Positions 16,301 through 27,224 are shown, counted from the stretch's first letter. The stretch: 64,000 nucleotides of DNA from Bradyrhizobium sp. 170 (GCF_023101085.1 NZ_CP064703.1:1364001-1428000), one strand, 5' to 3'. Numbers and translations are program-made. Notes: generated by a model not told the origin, from the sequence alone.

Positions 16301-16789
16301 CTATCGCTCGTACTTGACGGCAAGCGCGGTGCGGATCGCCGCGGCGCGCTCCGGCGAAAAGTGCGATGCGCCGTGGTCGAGCAGGTCGAGGAACGACAGC
16401 ACGCCGCCGCGCGAACCCCAGCTGCCTTCCTCGATGATACGGAAATTGATCCACCAGGCCGGCGAGGGCGCCTTCATGCCGCAGGCGTCAGCGAGCGCCG
16501 CATGGATGTTGCGGATCACCGTGGCGCGATCCTCGCGCGTCCAGCAGCAGTCCATCGCGACGACATCGAGCACCATGACGTCGCTTGGCTTGTCCGAAAG
16601 CAGTTCTCCGCCGTGCGCGATCATGTCGAGCGGCCGCTCGGTAAAATGCACCTGATAGCCGCGGCGCGCCTCGGGCGCGAGCTTGCCGACCTCCGGAACC
16701 AGCACGGCATCGGTCAGTGTCTTCGCCAATACGCGCCGCTGATCGGCGTTCAAGCGCCCTTGCGGGATCATCACATGGATAACGGTCAT
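16301..16789 (-). CDS. Tautomerase-superfamily protein without N-terminal proline
   Basis: A 162-residue protein with two beta-alpha-beta units as in cis-CaaD or other long tautomerases: MTVIHVMIPQGRLNADQRRV as strand and helix, HFTERPLDMIAHGGELLSD in the middle, and a second helix DRATVIRNIHAALADACGM. The start is fixed by GGGAGGATGCACG before ATG 16789. After Met removal the first residue would be Thr, not the catalytic Pro-1 typical of the superfamily. It is the first gene of the operon, divergent from the TetR gene. Confidence 0.75.
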   Translation of the reverse strand: MTVIHVMIPQGRLNADQRRVLAKTLTDAVLVPEVGKLAPEARRGYQVHFTERPLDMIAHGGELLSDKPSDVMVLDVVAMDCCWTREDRATVIRNIHAALADACGMKAPSPAWWINFRIIEEGSWGSRGGVLSFLDLLDHGASHFSPERAAAIRTALAVKYER

Positions 16790-16813
16790 CGTGCATCCTC
16801 CCTGCCGGCTGGC

Positions 16814-16835
16814 GACTATGACGGGTGGCATAGTC
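16814..16835. promoter_or_regulatory. Operator-like inverted repeat O1 (TetR target)
   Basis: GACTATG-N8-CATAGTC is a perfect 7-bp inverted repeat in the 109-bp region between the divergent tautomerase and tetR genes. A related site follows 33 bp downstream. Confidence 0.6.
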
Positions 16836-16846
16836 CAGATCGGGCT

Positions 16847-16868
16847 GGCTATGTCAAGCGTCATATTC
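16847..16868. promoter_or_regulatory. Operator-like inverted repeat O2 (TetR target)
   Basis: GGCTATG-N8-CATATTC has the same arm length and spacer as O1, with two mismatches, on the same DNA face (33 bp, about three turns, from O1). It lies 31 bp before the tetR ATG, so binding would be expected to repress tetR as well. Confidence 0.5.
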
Positions 16869-16898
16869 TACAATGGCGCGACTCGAAGCGGAGTTCCG

Positions 16899-17510
16899 AT
16901 GTCGTCCAATACCCGCGCCAAGATGGTGGCAGGCGCCGCCGACCTGATGAGCCGGCGTGGCGTCAATGCCACCAGCATGCGCGATGTGGTCCGCCATACC
17001 GGCACGCCGCGCGGCTCGATCGGCCATCATTTTCCGCGCGGCAAGCAGCAACTGATCGAGGACGCGCTTGTCTTTGCAGGCAGACAGGTCAGCGGACCGC
17101 TCGGGCATCTAACGCAGGAGCATGGTGCGATCAGCGGGCTCCGCGCCTTCATCGCGCTGTGGCGTCAAACGCTGGAGCGATCAAAATTCCAGGCCGGCTG
17201 TCCGGTGCTCGCGGTAGCGGTCGAGCAGTATGTCAACGATGCGACCGAGAAAGACGGCGCGCCGGACGAAGCCGCGCAAAAGCGCCTGCTCGATCTGGCC
17301 GAAGGCGTGTTCGCCGACTGGCAGGGAATCATGATCGCGGCGATGCGGCGCGAGGGCGTTACAGCCGCGCGCGCCCGGCGGCTTGCGGCACTCGTTATCG
17401 CGTCGCTGGAAGGCACTGTCGCCATGTGCCGCGCCGCGCGCAGCGTCCAGCCGCTCGAAGATGTCAGGCAGGAGTTGGAGCTGGTGCTTTCGGGCGCGCT
17501 GGCGAAGTAG
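16899..17510 (+). CDS. TetR-family transcriptional regulator
   Basis: A 203-residue repressor of the TetR/AcrR class. The N-terminal helix-turn-helix spans residues 5-45 (RAKMVAGAADLMSRRGVNAT then MRDVVRHTGTPRGSIGHHFP), and the C-terminal ligand domain has a conserved AGCPVLAVAVE segment like the YxaF/LmrA-type TetR C-terminal domain. ATG 16899 has GGAG upstream. It is divergent from the tautomerase-crotonase-hydratase operon, and two matching palindromes lie in between, so it is the probable repressor of that operon. Confidence 0.9.
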   Translation: MSSNTRAKMVAGAADLMSRRGVNATSMRDVVRHTGTPRGSIGHHFPRGKQQLIEDALVFAGRQVSGPLGHLTQEHGAISGLRAFIALWRQTLERSKFQAGCPVLAVAVEQYVNDATEKDGAPDEAAQKRLLDLAEGVFADWQGIMIAAMRREGVTAARARRLAALVIASLEGTVAMCRAARSVQPLEDVRQELELVLSGALAK

Positions 17511-17519
17511 CGCCGCCGT

Positions 17520-18401
17520 TCACGCCGACGCGGCGAGCGCCTGCCGCATCTCGGTCGGAGAGGTCGGTTTGGCGCCGTGCTCGCGCACCATTCTTACCGC
17601 CTCTTCGACCAGTTCGAGATTGGTCGCCTTTGTTCCCAGCGGCGCATCCTCGAGGCCGACGCGAATATGGCCGCCGCGCGCGATCGTCTCCGCGAACAGC
17701 GGGCGAAGATCGGCGCTGACACCCGCAATCATCCAGGGCGCACCGGGCGCTTCCTCCTCCAACAGCGCATGGTAGGCAGCGAGCGCATATGGTTTTGGCG
17801 GAAAGCCGACCGCGATCAGATTGCAGAACATGAGACGATAGATCGGCACCTTGACGCCGGCCGCGCGCGAAAGCGCTGCGCCGGCACGCGCGAAGCCGGG
17901 CTCGTAGATGGCAAAATCGGTATGCAGGCCGTGGCGTGCTGCGAAATCGAGCGCATACCGGATCTGGGATTCAGGATTCATGTAGGTGCCGCCAGGCTGC
18001 GTGGCCGCCGTGATTTTTGTCAGGCTCAAATTGACGCTACCGGGGTCGATGACGGCAAAATCCAGCAGGCCGCGCGCAGCAAGTTCTTCGATGTCGGCAA
18101 ATCGGGCCGCGACGTCGGCGAGCGGGCTGCTGTCGCTGCCTGTGGTTATGAAAGCCGGATAGGAGGGATAGACCGGCACATCGACCTGGTTACGAATACC
18201 CTCGATGATGCGGGCATAGACCTGCCAGTCATAGGTCTGCGGGCCGCCGCCATCATACGCATGGACGTGAACGATGGTGGCGCCGGCACGCGCGCAGGCG
18301 ACGCCCTCGGCGATGATGGTCTCAACGGTATCGGGAATGCCGGGTTGGAGCGCGCGGCTCCACGAGCCGTTCAACGCCGCCTCGATCCAGACCTTGCGCA
18401 T
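17520..18401 (-). CDS. BKACE-family (DUF849) beta-keto acid cleavage enzyme
   Basis: A 293-residue TIM-barrel protein of the 3-keto-5-aminohexanoate cleavage enzyme family, which cleaves beta-keto acids with acetyl-CoA. It begins RKVWIEAALNGSWSRA. It carries the zinc-binding His pair in ATIVHVHAYDGGG, where most family members have a basic residue rather than Tyr after HVHA. A later DFAVIDPGSVNLSL and HIRVGLEDAPLG also fit. I take ATG 18401 (GGAGAG upstream) over ATG 18434. It converges with tetR, and its substrate is undefined. Confidence 0.85.
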   Translation of the reverse strand: MRKVWIEAALNGSWSRALQPGIPDTVETIIAEGVACARAGATIVHVHAYDGGGPQTYDWQVYARIIEGIRNQVDVPVYPSYPAFITTGSDSSPLADVAARFADIEELAARGLLDFAVIDPGSVNLSLTKITAATQPGGTYMNPESQIRYALDFAARHGLHTDFAIYEPGFARAGAALSRAAGVKVPIYRLMFCNLIAVGFPPKPYALAAYHALLEEEAPGAPWMIAGVSADLRPLFAETIARGGHIRVGLEDAPLGTKATNLELVEEAVRMVREHGAKPTSPTEMRQALAASA

Positions 18402-18582
18402 GCCATTACTCTCCTGAAAAATCGGTTCTGCCATCTATGAGGCGTGTACTCAGAGACGAGCGTATCCGATTTTTTGGGCCAAGCAGACCCACCTTGGGGT
18501 TCTGGCGGATGCTATGCTTCACCTTCGTCGGCTTCGGGACGGTAAATCGAGTATTGATGGGGAGGTCACCTGGAGGAGTTAC

Positions 18583-20016
18583 ATGCGAGTCATGACACTT
18601 CTTTTATTCTCCAGTTTTTCGCTTCTGACACTGACTATGGTCTCGGCTGGCACGACGCGAGCCCAAGCTCCCGCGCCATCGTCCGTACCGGCTCCAGCGC
18701 AGGCACCGGCTCCTGGCACTACCTTTAGCCCTGTTCCGCAGGACCCGGTCAGCTACCTTCCGGTTATCCCGGGAGGCCGTGGTTTCGGCATGTCAACGAG
18801 GGCAGGTCGTGGCGGTACGGTCTACCGCGTGACGAACAACAACTCGAGCGGGGCTGGTTCTTTTCGCGCCTGTGCTGCCGCTTCGGGGCCGCGCGTTTGT
18901 ATTTTCGAAGTTTCTGGTTACATCGATATTTCTCCAGAACTGTCGATTTTTAACCCTTATCTGACAATCGCCGGTCAAACGGCTCCGTCTCCCGGGATCA
19001 CACGTCGCGGTGGCAATCTGGTCATCGCGACGTCTGACGTTTTGGTTCAACACATTCGTGTTCGTGTGGGCGATGACGCTGGTTCTGATCCCGAAGACCG
19101 CGATGCCCTGACCATCGACGGTCATAGCGGCAGCGAATCGAATCCAATCAAGAACATCGTCGTCGATCACTGCTCGTTTAGCTGATCTATCGATGAAGTG
19201 ATGTCAGCCTGGTGGTACACGGACCAGATCACGCTATCAAACAACATCTTCGCTCAACCGCTTGACCGATCTCTCCACCCAAAAGGCCCGCATGGTTTTG
19301 GCGTGCTCTTTGGATATGCCCCGGGGTCTATTTCCATGTTGTACAACATCATGGCGCACAACGTGGATCGCAGTCCAAACTCGCGCGCGAAGTACTTCGC
19401 GATGCTGAACAACACCGTCTACAATTGGACCTGGTACGCAACCCGCATGACGGGTGAAGAGGAATTGGCTATTGCGCCACCCGCGACGAACAGTTCGGTC
19501 ATTGGTAACATGTATATCACTGGTCCCGATACCGAGTTGGAGCGCCTGCCGATTGAAGTGTCCAATCCGAACAGCGCAACCAAGGTCTACGTGTCTGACA
19601 ATGGCGGCTTTCGTCAGTCAAGCGATCCGATGTCAATGGTGGCGTGGAATTCCGACTTGAAGGAGAGCCAGGCGAGTTACTCAGCGCCATCAGGCACGAT
19701 CCCACAAGGTATCGTGGCGGTTTCGCCAGGTCAGGCCCACGATTTTGTTCTCGTCCATGGCGGTGCGTGCCCGAAAGATCGCGATTCGGTTGATATCCGC
19801 GTCATCAACGAGATCAAGAACAGAGCAGGCACGATCATCAACTGCGTTAGCGCGGATGGCAGCGACCGTTGCCAAAAGAACGGTGGCGGATGGCCGTCAA
19901 TGCGTGTGAATCGTATTACTCATACTTTGCCTGCGAATCCAGGCGGCGATGACGATGGAAATGGTTACACGAATCTCGAAGAGTGGTTGCATCGCAAGGC
20001 CGCGGCTCTGGAGTAA
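18583..20016 (+). pseudogene. Pectate-lyase-like secreted beta-helix protein, interrupted by one TGA
   Basis: The reading frame runs intact from ATG 18583 (GGAGGAG upstream) to the stop at 20014-20016, except for TGA at 19183-19185. There a Trp is expected (VDHCSFS-x-SIDEVMSAWWY; relatives have W in this motif). A signal peptide (about 1-28) and a Pro/Ala linker (APAPSSVPAPAQAPAP) precede a parallel beta-helix domain with YLTIAGQTAPSPGI, HIRVRVGDDAG and MLYNIMAHNVDRSPNSRAK. The intact product (477 codons) would act on pectate or a similar polyuronate outside the cell. Local GC content is near 52-55% by eye, below the neighbours, which suggests acquired DNA. Confidence 0.8.
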
Positions 20017-20098
20017 GTTACCGACGTCCGCTTCCAAGTCAAAGACGAAGATCGCGACGATGACAGCGCTACAGCGGATTTGAGTATGCGCCCGCTGC

Positions 20099-20647
20099 TC
20101 AAAACGTCGGCGGCGTGCAGGCACTTATCACCTCGCACGCCTTGCCGCCGACGCAGCGAAAGCGATGCGGCCTGCGGCTTTCGAAATAATAGGCGTCGCC
20201 GGGGTCGAGAATGCGGCGCTCGTCATCGACGGTGACCTCGAGCCGGCCCGAGACCACGATGCCGCCTTCCTCGCCGTCATGGGTCAGCGGCACCCGCCCG
20301 GTGTCGCTGCCCGGCTCGTAGCGTTCTTTGAGAATTTGCAAGCTGCGGCCGAACAGATTGTCGCCGACCTGGCGGAAGGAGATCGGCTTCTTGCCGATCT
20401 CGGTCAGTTCGTCGGCCCGGTAGAAAGCCTTGCGCGGCCGCTCCGGTTCGATCGCAAAGAACTCGGCGAGCCCCATCGGCAGCCCGTCGAGGATGCGCTT
20501 GAGCGCGCCGACGCTAGGGTTCATCTGGTTCGATTCGATCAGCGAGATCGTCGAATTGGTCACGCCGGAGCGTTTTGCCAGCTCGCGCTGCGACAGCTTG
20601 TGACGGGCGCGAACGAAGCGGAGTCGCCCACCGATATCGACGCTCAT
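20099..20647 (-). CDS. XRE-cupin transcriptional regulator (PuuR-like)
   Basis: A 182-residue regulator: N-terminal helix-turn-helix of the XRE type (residues 5-60, LRFVRARHKLSQRELAKRSG then NSTISLIESNQMNPSVGALK) and C-terminal cupin (LTHDGEEGGIVVSGRLEVTV, DAYYFESRRPHRFRCVGG). This layout is that of PuuR, which senses putrescine. ATG 20647 follows CAGGGA. It is divergent from the aminotransferase gene at 20800, its most likely target along with itself. A TTCG-GAT-CGAA element lies in the 152-bp gap. Confidence 0.88.
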   Translation of the reverse strand: MSVDIGGRLRFVRARHKLSQRELAKRSGVTNSTISLIESNQMNPSVGALKRILDGLPMGLAEFFAIEPERPRKAFYRADELTEIGKKPISFRQVGDNLFGRSLQILKERYEPGSDTGRVPLTHDGEEGGIVVSGRLEVTVDDERRILDPGDAYYFESRRPHRFRCVGGKACEVISACTPPTF

Positions 20648-20799
20648 CGGAAATCCCTGTTGCAAGTGTTTCGGATCGAACAAATATGCCCTGACGTGGC
20701 TAGCAAAATCAATGGGTTGCAGGAGCGAAGAAAAGGACTTGTTGTGCCTTCCCGAGCGTGGCCCGGTGGTACCTTGAGCTGCCAGCACAGGAGCTACCC

Positions 20800-22128
<1,329 letters not shown>

Positions 22129-22192
22129 TCCTTGCTCGTAAGAAAATAGAGCGGCCGCGGCGTGCGACGCCGCGGCGGATGCGTGAGGGGTC

Positions 22193-23458
22193 GTGAAAAT
22201 CATCGTTCTCGGCAGTGGCGTCATCGGCGTCTCCACCGCCTATTATCTGGCGCGCGCCGGCCATGAGGTAACGGTCGTCGACCGTCAGGCTCAGCCAGCG
22301 CAAGAAACCTCTTTCGCCAACGCCGGCGAAGTGTCGCCCGGCTATTCCTCGCCTTGGGCTGGGCCGGGCGTGCCGGTGAAAGCCATCAAATGGCTGTTGA
22401 TGCGCCACGGGCCGCTGGTGATCTGGCCCAAGCTCGATCCTGTGATGTGGATCTGGGGGCTGAAGATGCTGCGTAACTGCACGGCAGAGCGCTACGCCAT
22501 CAACAAGAGCCGGATGATTCCGATCGCCGAATACAGCCGCGATTGCTTGCGCGCGCTGCGCGCCGAGACCGGGATCAAGTATGACGAGCGCAGCCAAGGC
22601 ACGCTGCAGCTCTTCCGCAAGCAGAAGCAGCTTGACGGCACCGGCGACGATATCGCGGTGCTCAAGCAATATGGCGTGCCTTACGAAGTGCTCGATCCGG
22701 CCGGCTGCATTGCCGCGGAGCCGGCGCTCGCCACTGCGAAGGTCAAGTTCGTCGGCGGGCTTCGGCTGCCGCAGGACGAGACCGGCGATTGCCACATGTT
22801 CACGCAGGCGCTCGCCAAGGAAGCAGCAAAGCTCGGCGTGCAGTTCAAATTCAATACCGGCATCGAGCGGCTGGTCGCCGATGGCGGCAAGATCACTGGT
22901 GTCGTTACCAGCGCCGGGCTGTTGCAGGCCGACGCCTATGTCGCAGCGCTCGGGAGCTGGTCGACGCGGCTGCTGAAACCCATTGGTATTTCTGTTCCGG
23001 TCTATCCCGTAAAAGGCTATTCGATCACGGTCCCCGTCACCGATCCCGATAATGCACCGGCATCGACCGTGATGGACGAAAGCTACAAGGTCGCGATCAC
23101 GCGGCTGGGTGATCGCATCCGCGTCGGCGGCACCGCGGAAATTTCGGGCTATTCCGATTCGCTCGACGCGGCGCGGCGGGCGACGCTCGATCATTCCCTG
23201 ACCGACATGTTCCCGCGCGGCGGTGACTTGAGCAAGGCAACATTCTGGTGCGGCCTGCGCCCGATGACACCGGACGGGCCGCCTGTCATCGGCGCCACGC
23301 GCTACAGCAATTTGCATCTCAACACCGGCCACGGCACGCTCGGTTGGACCATGGCCTGCGGGTCGGGGAGGGTGCTGGCGGACCTGATGTCGGGACGGAA
23401 GCCGGATATCGACGTGAGCGAACTAAGCGTGAGCCGGTACGATCACCGGTTCGGGTGA
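22193..23458 (+). CDS. dadA: D-amino acid dehydrogenase DadA-type flavoprotein
   Basis: A 421-residue membrane-associated FAD enzyme that oxidises D-amino acids to 2-oxo acids and feeds electrons to the quinone pool. The dinucleotide fold is at the N-terminus ([20 protein letters not shown]), followed by [19 protein letters not shown], which is characteristic of DadA. The C-terminal [30 protein letters not shown] completes the FAD site. GTG 22193 is preceded by GAGGGG. It lies 64 bp after the aminotransferase gene, probably in the same operon. Confidence 0.92.
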   Translation: MKIIVLGSGVIGVSTAYYLARAGHEVTVVDRQAQPAQETSFANAGEVSPGYSSPWAGPGVPVKAIKWLLMRHGPLVIWPKLDPVMWIWGLKMLRNCTAERYAINKSRMIPIAEYSRDCLRALRAETGIKYDERSQGTLQLFRKQKQLDGTGDDIAVLKQYGVPYEVLDPAGCIAAEPALATAKVKFVGGLRLPQDETGDCHMFTQALAKEAAKLGVQFKFNTGIERLVADGGKITGVVTSAGLLQADAYVAALGSWSTRLLKPIGISVPVYPVKGYSITVPVTDPDNAPASTVMDESYKVAITRLGDRIRVGGTAEISGYSDSLDAARRATLDHSLTDMFPRGGDLSKATFWCGLRPMTPDGPPVIGATRYSNLHLNTGHGTLGWTMACGSGRVLADLMSGRKPDIDVSELSVSRYDHRFG

Positions 23459-23555
23459 GGGCCAGACGACGTCCGCTTCGTCATTTCGATCGTCGTCCGA
23501 CTCACTGCAAGTGCGACCGCAATTGGCAAGAGGCGCGAGACGCGCCGAGTTTCCC

Positions 23556-23900
23556 TCAGTGCAGCGCCTGCTCGCGAGCGCTTAGCGCCTTCTTCACCAG
23601 CTCCGGCAAGGTCCTGGCGTAGACCTCAATGAAGGTGGCGTCGCCATTGGAGCGCGGTGTGTGCGCGGCCTGCTCGGCGAGACGTGCGGCCTTGGCCTCG
23701 CACTTCGCGAACAGGTTCCAGAACCACTCCGGCTTTTTGTCCACCGTCTCCTTGTGGAGCTTGATGACGGCGGCGCCTACTGCCGCCATGGCATTTACGG
23801 CGCCTGCGCTCATGGCGCTTAGGGCAGCCGAGCTCATGATATCTTCTCGGGCCTCGGCGGCAGCGGCTCGTGCTTTCCCGTGTTTCCCTCGGTTCGGCAT
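23556..23900 (-). CDS. Hypothetical 114-aa protein
   Basis: The basic start MPNRGKHGKARAAAAEARED is followed by a small-residue helix (MSSAALSAMSAGAVNAMAAV) and a conserved-looking segment WFWNLFAKCEAKAARLAEQA, ending in a charged tail. ATG 23900 has AGGAG eight bases upstream, supporting translation. The Ala-rich amphipathic helices recall granule- or membrane-associated proteins, but I can name no family. Monocistronic, convergent with dadA. Confidence 0.6.
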   Translation of the reverse strand: MPNRGKHGKARAAAAEAREDIMSSAALSAMSAGAVNAMAAVGAAVIKLHKETVDKKPEWFWNLFAKCEAKAARLAEQAAHTPRSNGDATFIEVYARTLPELVKKALSAREQALH

Positions 23901-24086
23901 GCTCGGCTCCTAATGTACCCATACGAACTCAGGGAAGCTTAGGCCGCAGGGATTGACGGCGTCTGAATCGACAATCCTAAGTTCGGATTTTCGATTTCAT
24001 TCGGGTATGTCTAAATTCTTTCACGATGTTCCCCCGGTAGGCGGACGTCCATGAAGGACGGCGAGAGGGAGACGAGAACGGAAGCC

Positions 24087-24195
24087 GTCATTGCGAGCGC
24101 AGCGAAGCAATCCATGCCACAGCGCGCCGATAGATGGATTGCTTCGTCGCTTCGCTCCCTTGCGCAAACGCTTCGCGTTTGTCGCAGGCAATGAC
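24087..24195. repeat. GTCATTGCGAG palindromic repeat, second copy
   Basis: Same ends and inner arms (GAAGCAATCCA / TGGATTGCTTC) as 1129-1210, with an extra 31-bp insertion-like segment CTTGCGCAAACGCTTCGCGT containing its own palindrome before the closing GCAATGAC. It fills most of the 322-bp gap between the hypothetical gene and the oxidoreductase 3' end; nothing else is seen in that gap. Confidence 0.75.
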
Positions 24196-24222
24196 GGCGA
24201 TGGGGTTGTCATTGCCTCTGCA

Positions 24223-26544
24223 TCAATCCTGATCGGGAGGATCGAAGGCGCGGATGGCGGGCAGCGATCCCAGGTATTTCTCGCACTCGACCACGGTCAC
24301 CTGACCACAGCAGCCTTGCGCGAGCTGCGATGTACCGATGTCGCGCGTGAGCACGTTCGGATTGCCGTGAACGCAGAGCGGACGTTCGGCCACGCCGATT
24401 TGCGGATCGTACCAGGCGCCGGTGGACAATTGCACCACGCCGGGCATGACGTCATCTGTGATCGCAGCGGCGGCCAGGCACGCGCCCCGATCGTTGAACA
24501 GGCGGACGATGTCGCCATCGGCGATGCTGCGGCGCGCGGCATCGATGGGGTTGAGACGGACGGGTTCGCGGCCGGCAATTTTTTTCGACTGGCTGTAGGC
24601 ACCGAAGTCGAGCTGGCTGTGCAGCCTCGTCGCCGGCTGGTTGGCGATCAGCGTCAACGGGTGGCGCGAATTTGGCGGTTCGGTCGAGGGCAGCCATGCC
24701 GGGTGGGCTAAGCAATCGTCGTAACCGAAGCCCGCGATGGTTTTCGAATAGATCTCGATCTTGCCGCTTGGCGTCGGCAGCTTGTTGTTGAGGGGATCGT
24801 TGCGGAAGGCGCGCAGAAAGCCGCCATCATCGGGGGCTGACGGCAGCGCGAGTTCGCCGCGCCGCCAGAATTCATCGAAGTCAGGCGCATCCCAACCGGC
24901 ATCGGCAAGCGCGCGCCGCGTCGGCTCGTAAAGATGGGCCAGCCATTGCCTGACGTCGCGTCCTTCCGTGAAGGCCTGTCCGACGCCCAATCGCCGCGAC
25001 AGCGCGGCAAAAATATCGAAATCGTCGCGCGCTTCGCCAACCGGCTCCACAGCCCTGCGCATCGCGATCAGTCTCTGATCGGTAGCGGCGGCGCCGATAT
25101 CGTCGCGCTCCAGCGTCATGGTCGCCGGCAGCACGATGTCGGCAAACTTCGCCATCGGCGTCCAGGCGCTTTCGTGCACGACAATGGTTTGCGGGACGTT
25201 GAAGGCGCGCCGCAGCCGGTTGATATCCTGGTGATGGTGGAAGGGGTTGCCGCCCGCCCAATAGACCAGCTTGATATCAGGGTATTGCATCGACCGGCCG
25301 TTGTATTCGAACCTCTCGCCCGGATGGAGCAGCATGTCGGCGACGCGTGCAACCGGGATGAAGTCGCTGACGCTATTCTTGCCTTGCGATAGCGTCGGAA
25401 TCGGAACCGCATTGAACCGGCGGCCGGTGTGGCCGAGCGCGCCGAGCGCATAATTGTATCCGCCGCCGGGCAGGCCGATCTGGCCGAGCATGGCCGCGAG
25501 CACCGCGCCCATCCACACCGGCTGCTCGCCATATTGCGCCCGCTGCAGAGAATGCGAGACCGTGATCAGGGTGCGTCCGCGCGGCAGAAGGCGCGCGAGG
25601 CTGACGATTGTAGTCGCGGGAATGCCGGTGATATCGGCCGCCCACGCCGCGTCCTTTGGCGTGTTGTCGTCGCGGCCGAGCAGATAGCGTTCAAAGATGT
25701 CGAAGCCGGTGCAATAGCGCGCGACAAAGGCGCTGTCCCACAGATTTTCGACGAGCAGCGTGTGCGCGAGCGCCAGCATCAGCGCCACGTCGGTGCCGAC
25801 CCGGATCGGCAGCCACCGTCCGCCGGCTTCCTCCGGCATGTCGTCGCGCAAGGGCGCGATGCCGTAGAATACGGCGCCGCGGCGCGCAGCCTTCTGCATC
25901 GCGCCGCGCTCGATGTGCCGGCTGATGCCGCCACTTGCGACGTCTGAATTCTTTAGCGCCATGCCGCCGAAGGCCAGCACCGTATCGGTATGTTCGGCGA
26001 CCTGATCCCATGTCACGTTTCGGCGCGAGATGTCTTCGTAAGCCCCTAGGACATGCGGCAGGATCACGGTCGAGGCGCCGGCGCTGTAGCTGTTCACCGA
26101 ACGTACATAGCCGCCGAACGCCGTGTTCAGGAAGCGATGCACCTGGCTCTGCGCGTGGTGGAAACGTCCGGCGCTGGACCAGCCATAGGAGCCGCCGAAC
26201 ACCGCGGCAGCGCCATGTTCGGTTTGGACCCGCGACAATTCATTTGCGAGCAGGTCGAGAACTTCGTCCCACGGGCACGCGACGAATTTCTGGTCGAAGG
26301 TACGCTCGCTGCGTGTGCTCCGGTTCAGCCATGCCTTGCGGACCATCGGCCGCAGGATGCGGGCCTTGTGGCGCATCGCGGTGGCAAAGTTCGCCAATAT
26401 CGGTGAGGGCGCAGGATCCTCCTCGTAAGGCTTGATATCCAGCGTCGCGCCGTTCCATCGCGCGGAAAACGCGCCCCAATGCGCGCTGTGCGGGCTCCAA
26501 TCCTCTCGGGCCTGATCCATTCCTTGTTCCAGACGCTCGTTCAT
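24223..26544 (-). CDS. Molybdopterin oxidoreductase, TorA/BisC type
   Basis: A 773-residue enzyme of the DMSO reductase family. The molybdenum domain is clear: GGSYGWSSAGRFHHAQSQVH at residues 118-137, the probable Mo-ligand Ser154 in SYSAGAS, WAGGNPFHHHQDINRL, FADIVLPATMTLERDDIGAA, and the C-terminal dinucleotide-binding region (RLHSQLDFGAYSQS). The closest pattern is biotin sulfoxide/TMAO reductases. No twin-arginine signal is present at the chosen start, so the enzyme should be cytoplasmic. ATG 26544 overlaps the XRE gene stop by four bases (ATGA), indicating translational coupling. Substrate unknown (S- or N-oxide likely). Confidence 0.88.
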   Translation of the reverse strand: MNERLEQGMDQAREDWSPHSAHWGAFSARWNGATLDIKPYEEDPAPSPILANFATAMRHKARILRPMVRKAWLNRSTRSERTFDQKFVACPWDEVLDLLANELSRVQTEHGAAAVFGGSYGWSSAGRFHHAQSQVHRFLNTAFGGYVRSVNSYSAGASTVILPHVLGAYEDISRRNVTWDQVAEHTDTVLAFGGMALKNSDVASGGISRHIERGAMQKAARRGAVFYGIAPLRDDMPEEAGGRWLPIRVGTDVALMLALAHTLLVENLWDSAFVARYCTGFDIFERYLLGRDDNTPKDAAWAADITGIPATTIVSLARLLPRGRTLITVSHSLQRAQYGEQPVWMGAVLAAMLGQIGLPGGGYNYALGALGHTGRRFNAVPIPTLSQGKNSVSDFIPVARVADMLLHPGERFEYNGRSMQYPDIKLVYWAGGNPFHHHQDINRLRRAFNVPQTIVVHESAWTPMAKFADIVLPATMTLERDDIGAAATDQRLIAMRRAVEPVGEARDDFDIFAALSRRLGVGQAFTEGRDVRQWLAHLYEPTRRALADAGWDAPDFDEFWRRGELALPSAPDDGGFLRAFRNDPLNNKLPTPSGKIEIYSKTIAGFGYDDCLAHPAWLPSTEPPNSRHPLTLIANQPATRLHSQLDFGAYSQSKKIAGREPVRLNPIDAARRSIADGDIVRLFNDRGACLAAAAITDDVMPGVVQLSTGAWYDPQIGVAERPLCVHGNPNVLTRDIGTSQLAQGCCGQVTVVECEKYLGSLPAIRAFDPPDQD

Positions 26545-27224
26545 GACGCCGCCGTCACGCAATTCACCCACAGCACTACAGCTTTCGCATCATCGGCGGG
26601 GTTTGAAAAGCGGTGGGGGCGGCGGCTGGCGAAGCGAAAACTGTCGCCGGTCTTTAGCGACCAGGTCTCGGCGTCCACCGTGAGCGTCATCTCACCCTCC
26701 AGAACCAGGCCTGCCTCTTCGCCGTCATGCGTGTAGAGCTCGTCGCCGGTGTTGCCGCCGGGCTCCAGGTGCACGAGAAACAGGTTGAGGCGGTTTTCCG
26801 TTCCCGCCGGGCTCAGCAATTGTTTTGATATGCCGGTGCGCCACAGCTTCAGTTCGGCGCGCTGCAACTGGCGCGTTACCACCCCGCCGGAAGCGGGATC
26901 GTCGCTCGGCCGCGAGCCGAACAGCGCGGCGATGCCGACGCCGAGCACGTCCGCCAGTGTCGCGAGCACGCGAAGCGAAGGCGACGACAGGCCGCGCTCG
27001 ATCTGGCTGAGGAAGCCGATCGACAGATCGGTGCGCGCCGCAATCGTCTCCAGCGACAGTTTGTGTTCACGGCGGAGGTCGCGAATGCGCCGGCCGACGG
27101 CGAGGTCCATCGCGGGTTCGGCCGGCCTCGCGGCAGCCTTCGCCTTCGGCCTGCGCGCCGCCTTTGCCGCGGCCCTTGCCTTGGCCTTGGGCGCCGGCTT
27201 CTTGATTCTCCTGCCTCCGCTCAC
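26541..27224 (-). CDS. XRE-cupin transcriptional regulator with basic N-terminal tail
   Basis: A 227-residue protein: a Lys/Ala/Arg-rich tail (residues 5-36, for example KKPAPKAKARAAAKAARRP), an XRE helix-turn-helix (RIRDLRREHKLSLETIAART then LSIGFLSQIERGLSSPSL) and a C-terminal cupin (THDGEEAGLVLEGEMTLTVD, DSFRFASRRPHRFSNPADD). It is cotranscribed and coupled with the molybdopterin oxidoreductase and divergent from the ABC transporter genes at 27378. GTG 27224 is preceded by AAGGAAG. The tail resembles H1-like DNA-binding extensions and may add non-specific DNA affinity. Confidence 0.88.
   Translation of the reverse strand: MSGGRRIKKPAPKAKARAAAKAARRPKAKAAARPAEPAMDLAVGRRIRDLRREHKLSLETIAARTDLSIGFLSQIERGLSSPSLRVLATLADVLGVGIAALFGSRPSDDPASGGVVTRQLQRAELKLWRTGISKQLLSPAGTENRLNLFLVHLEPGGNTGDELYTHDGEEAGLVLEGEMTLTVDAETWSLKTGDSFRFASRRPHRFSNPADDAKAVVLWVNCVTAAS

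Noticed and set aside
15776..17719. 647-codon open frame on the plus strand across the crotonase, tautomerase and tetR genes
   Set aside because: It runs antisense to two well-recognised genes and out of frame through tetR, has biased low-complexity composition and no domain; typical GC-rich shadow.
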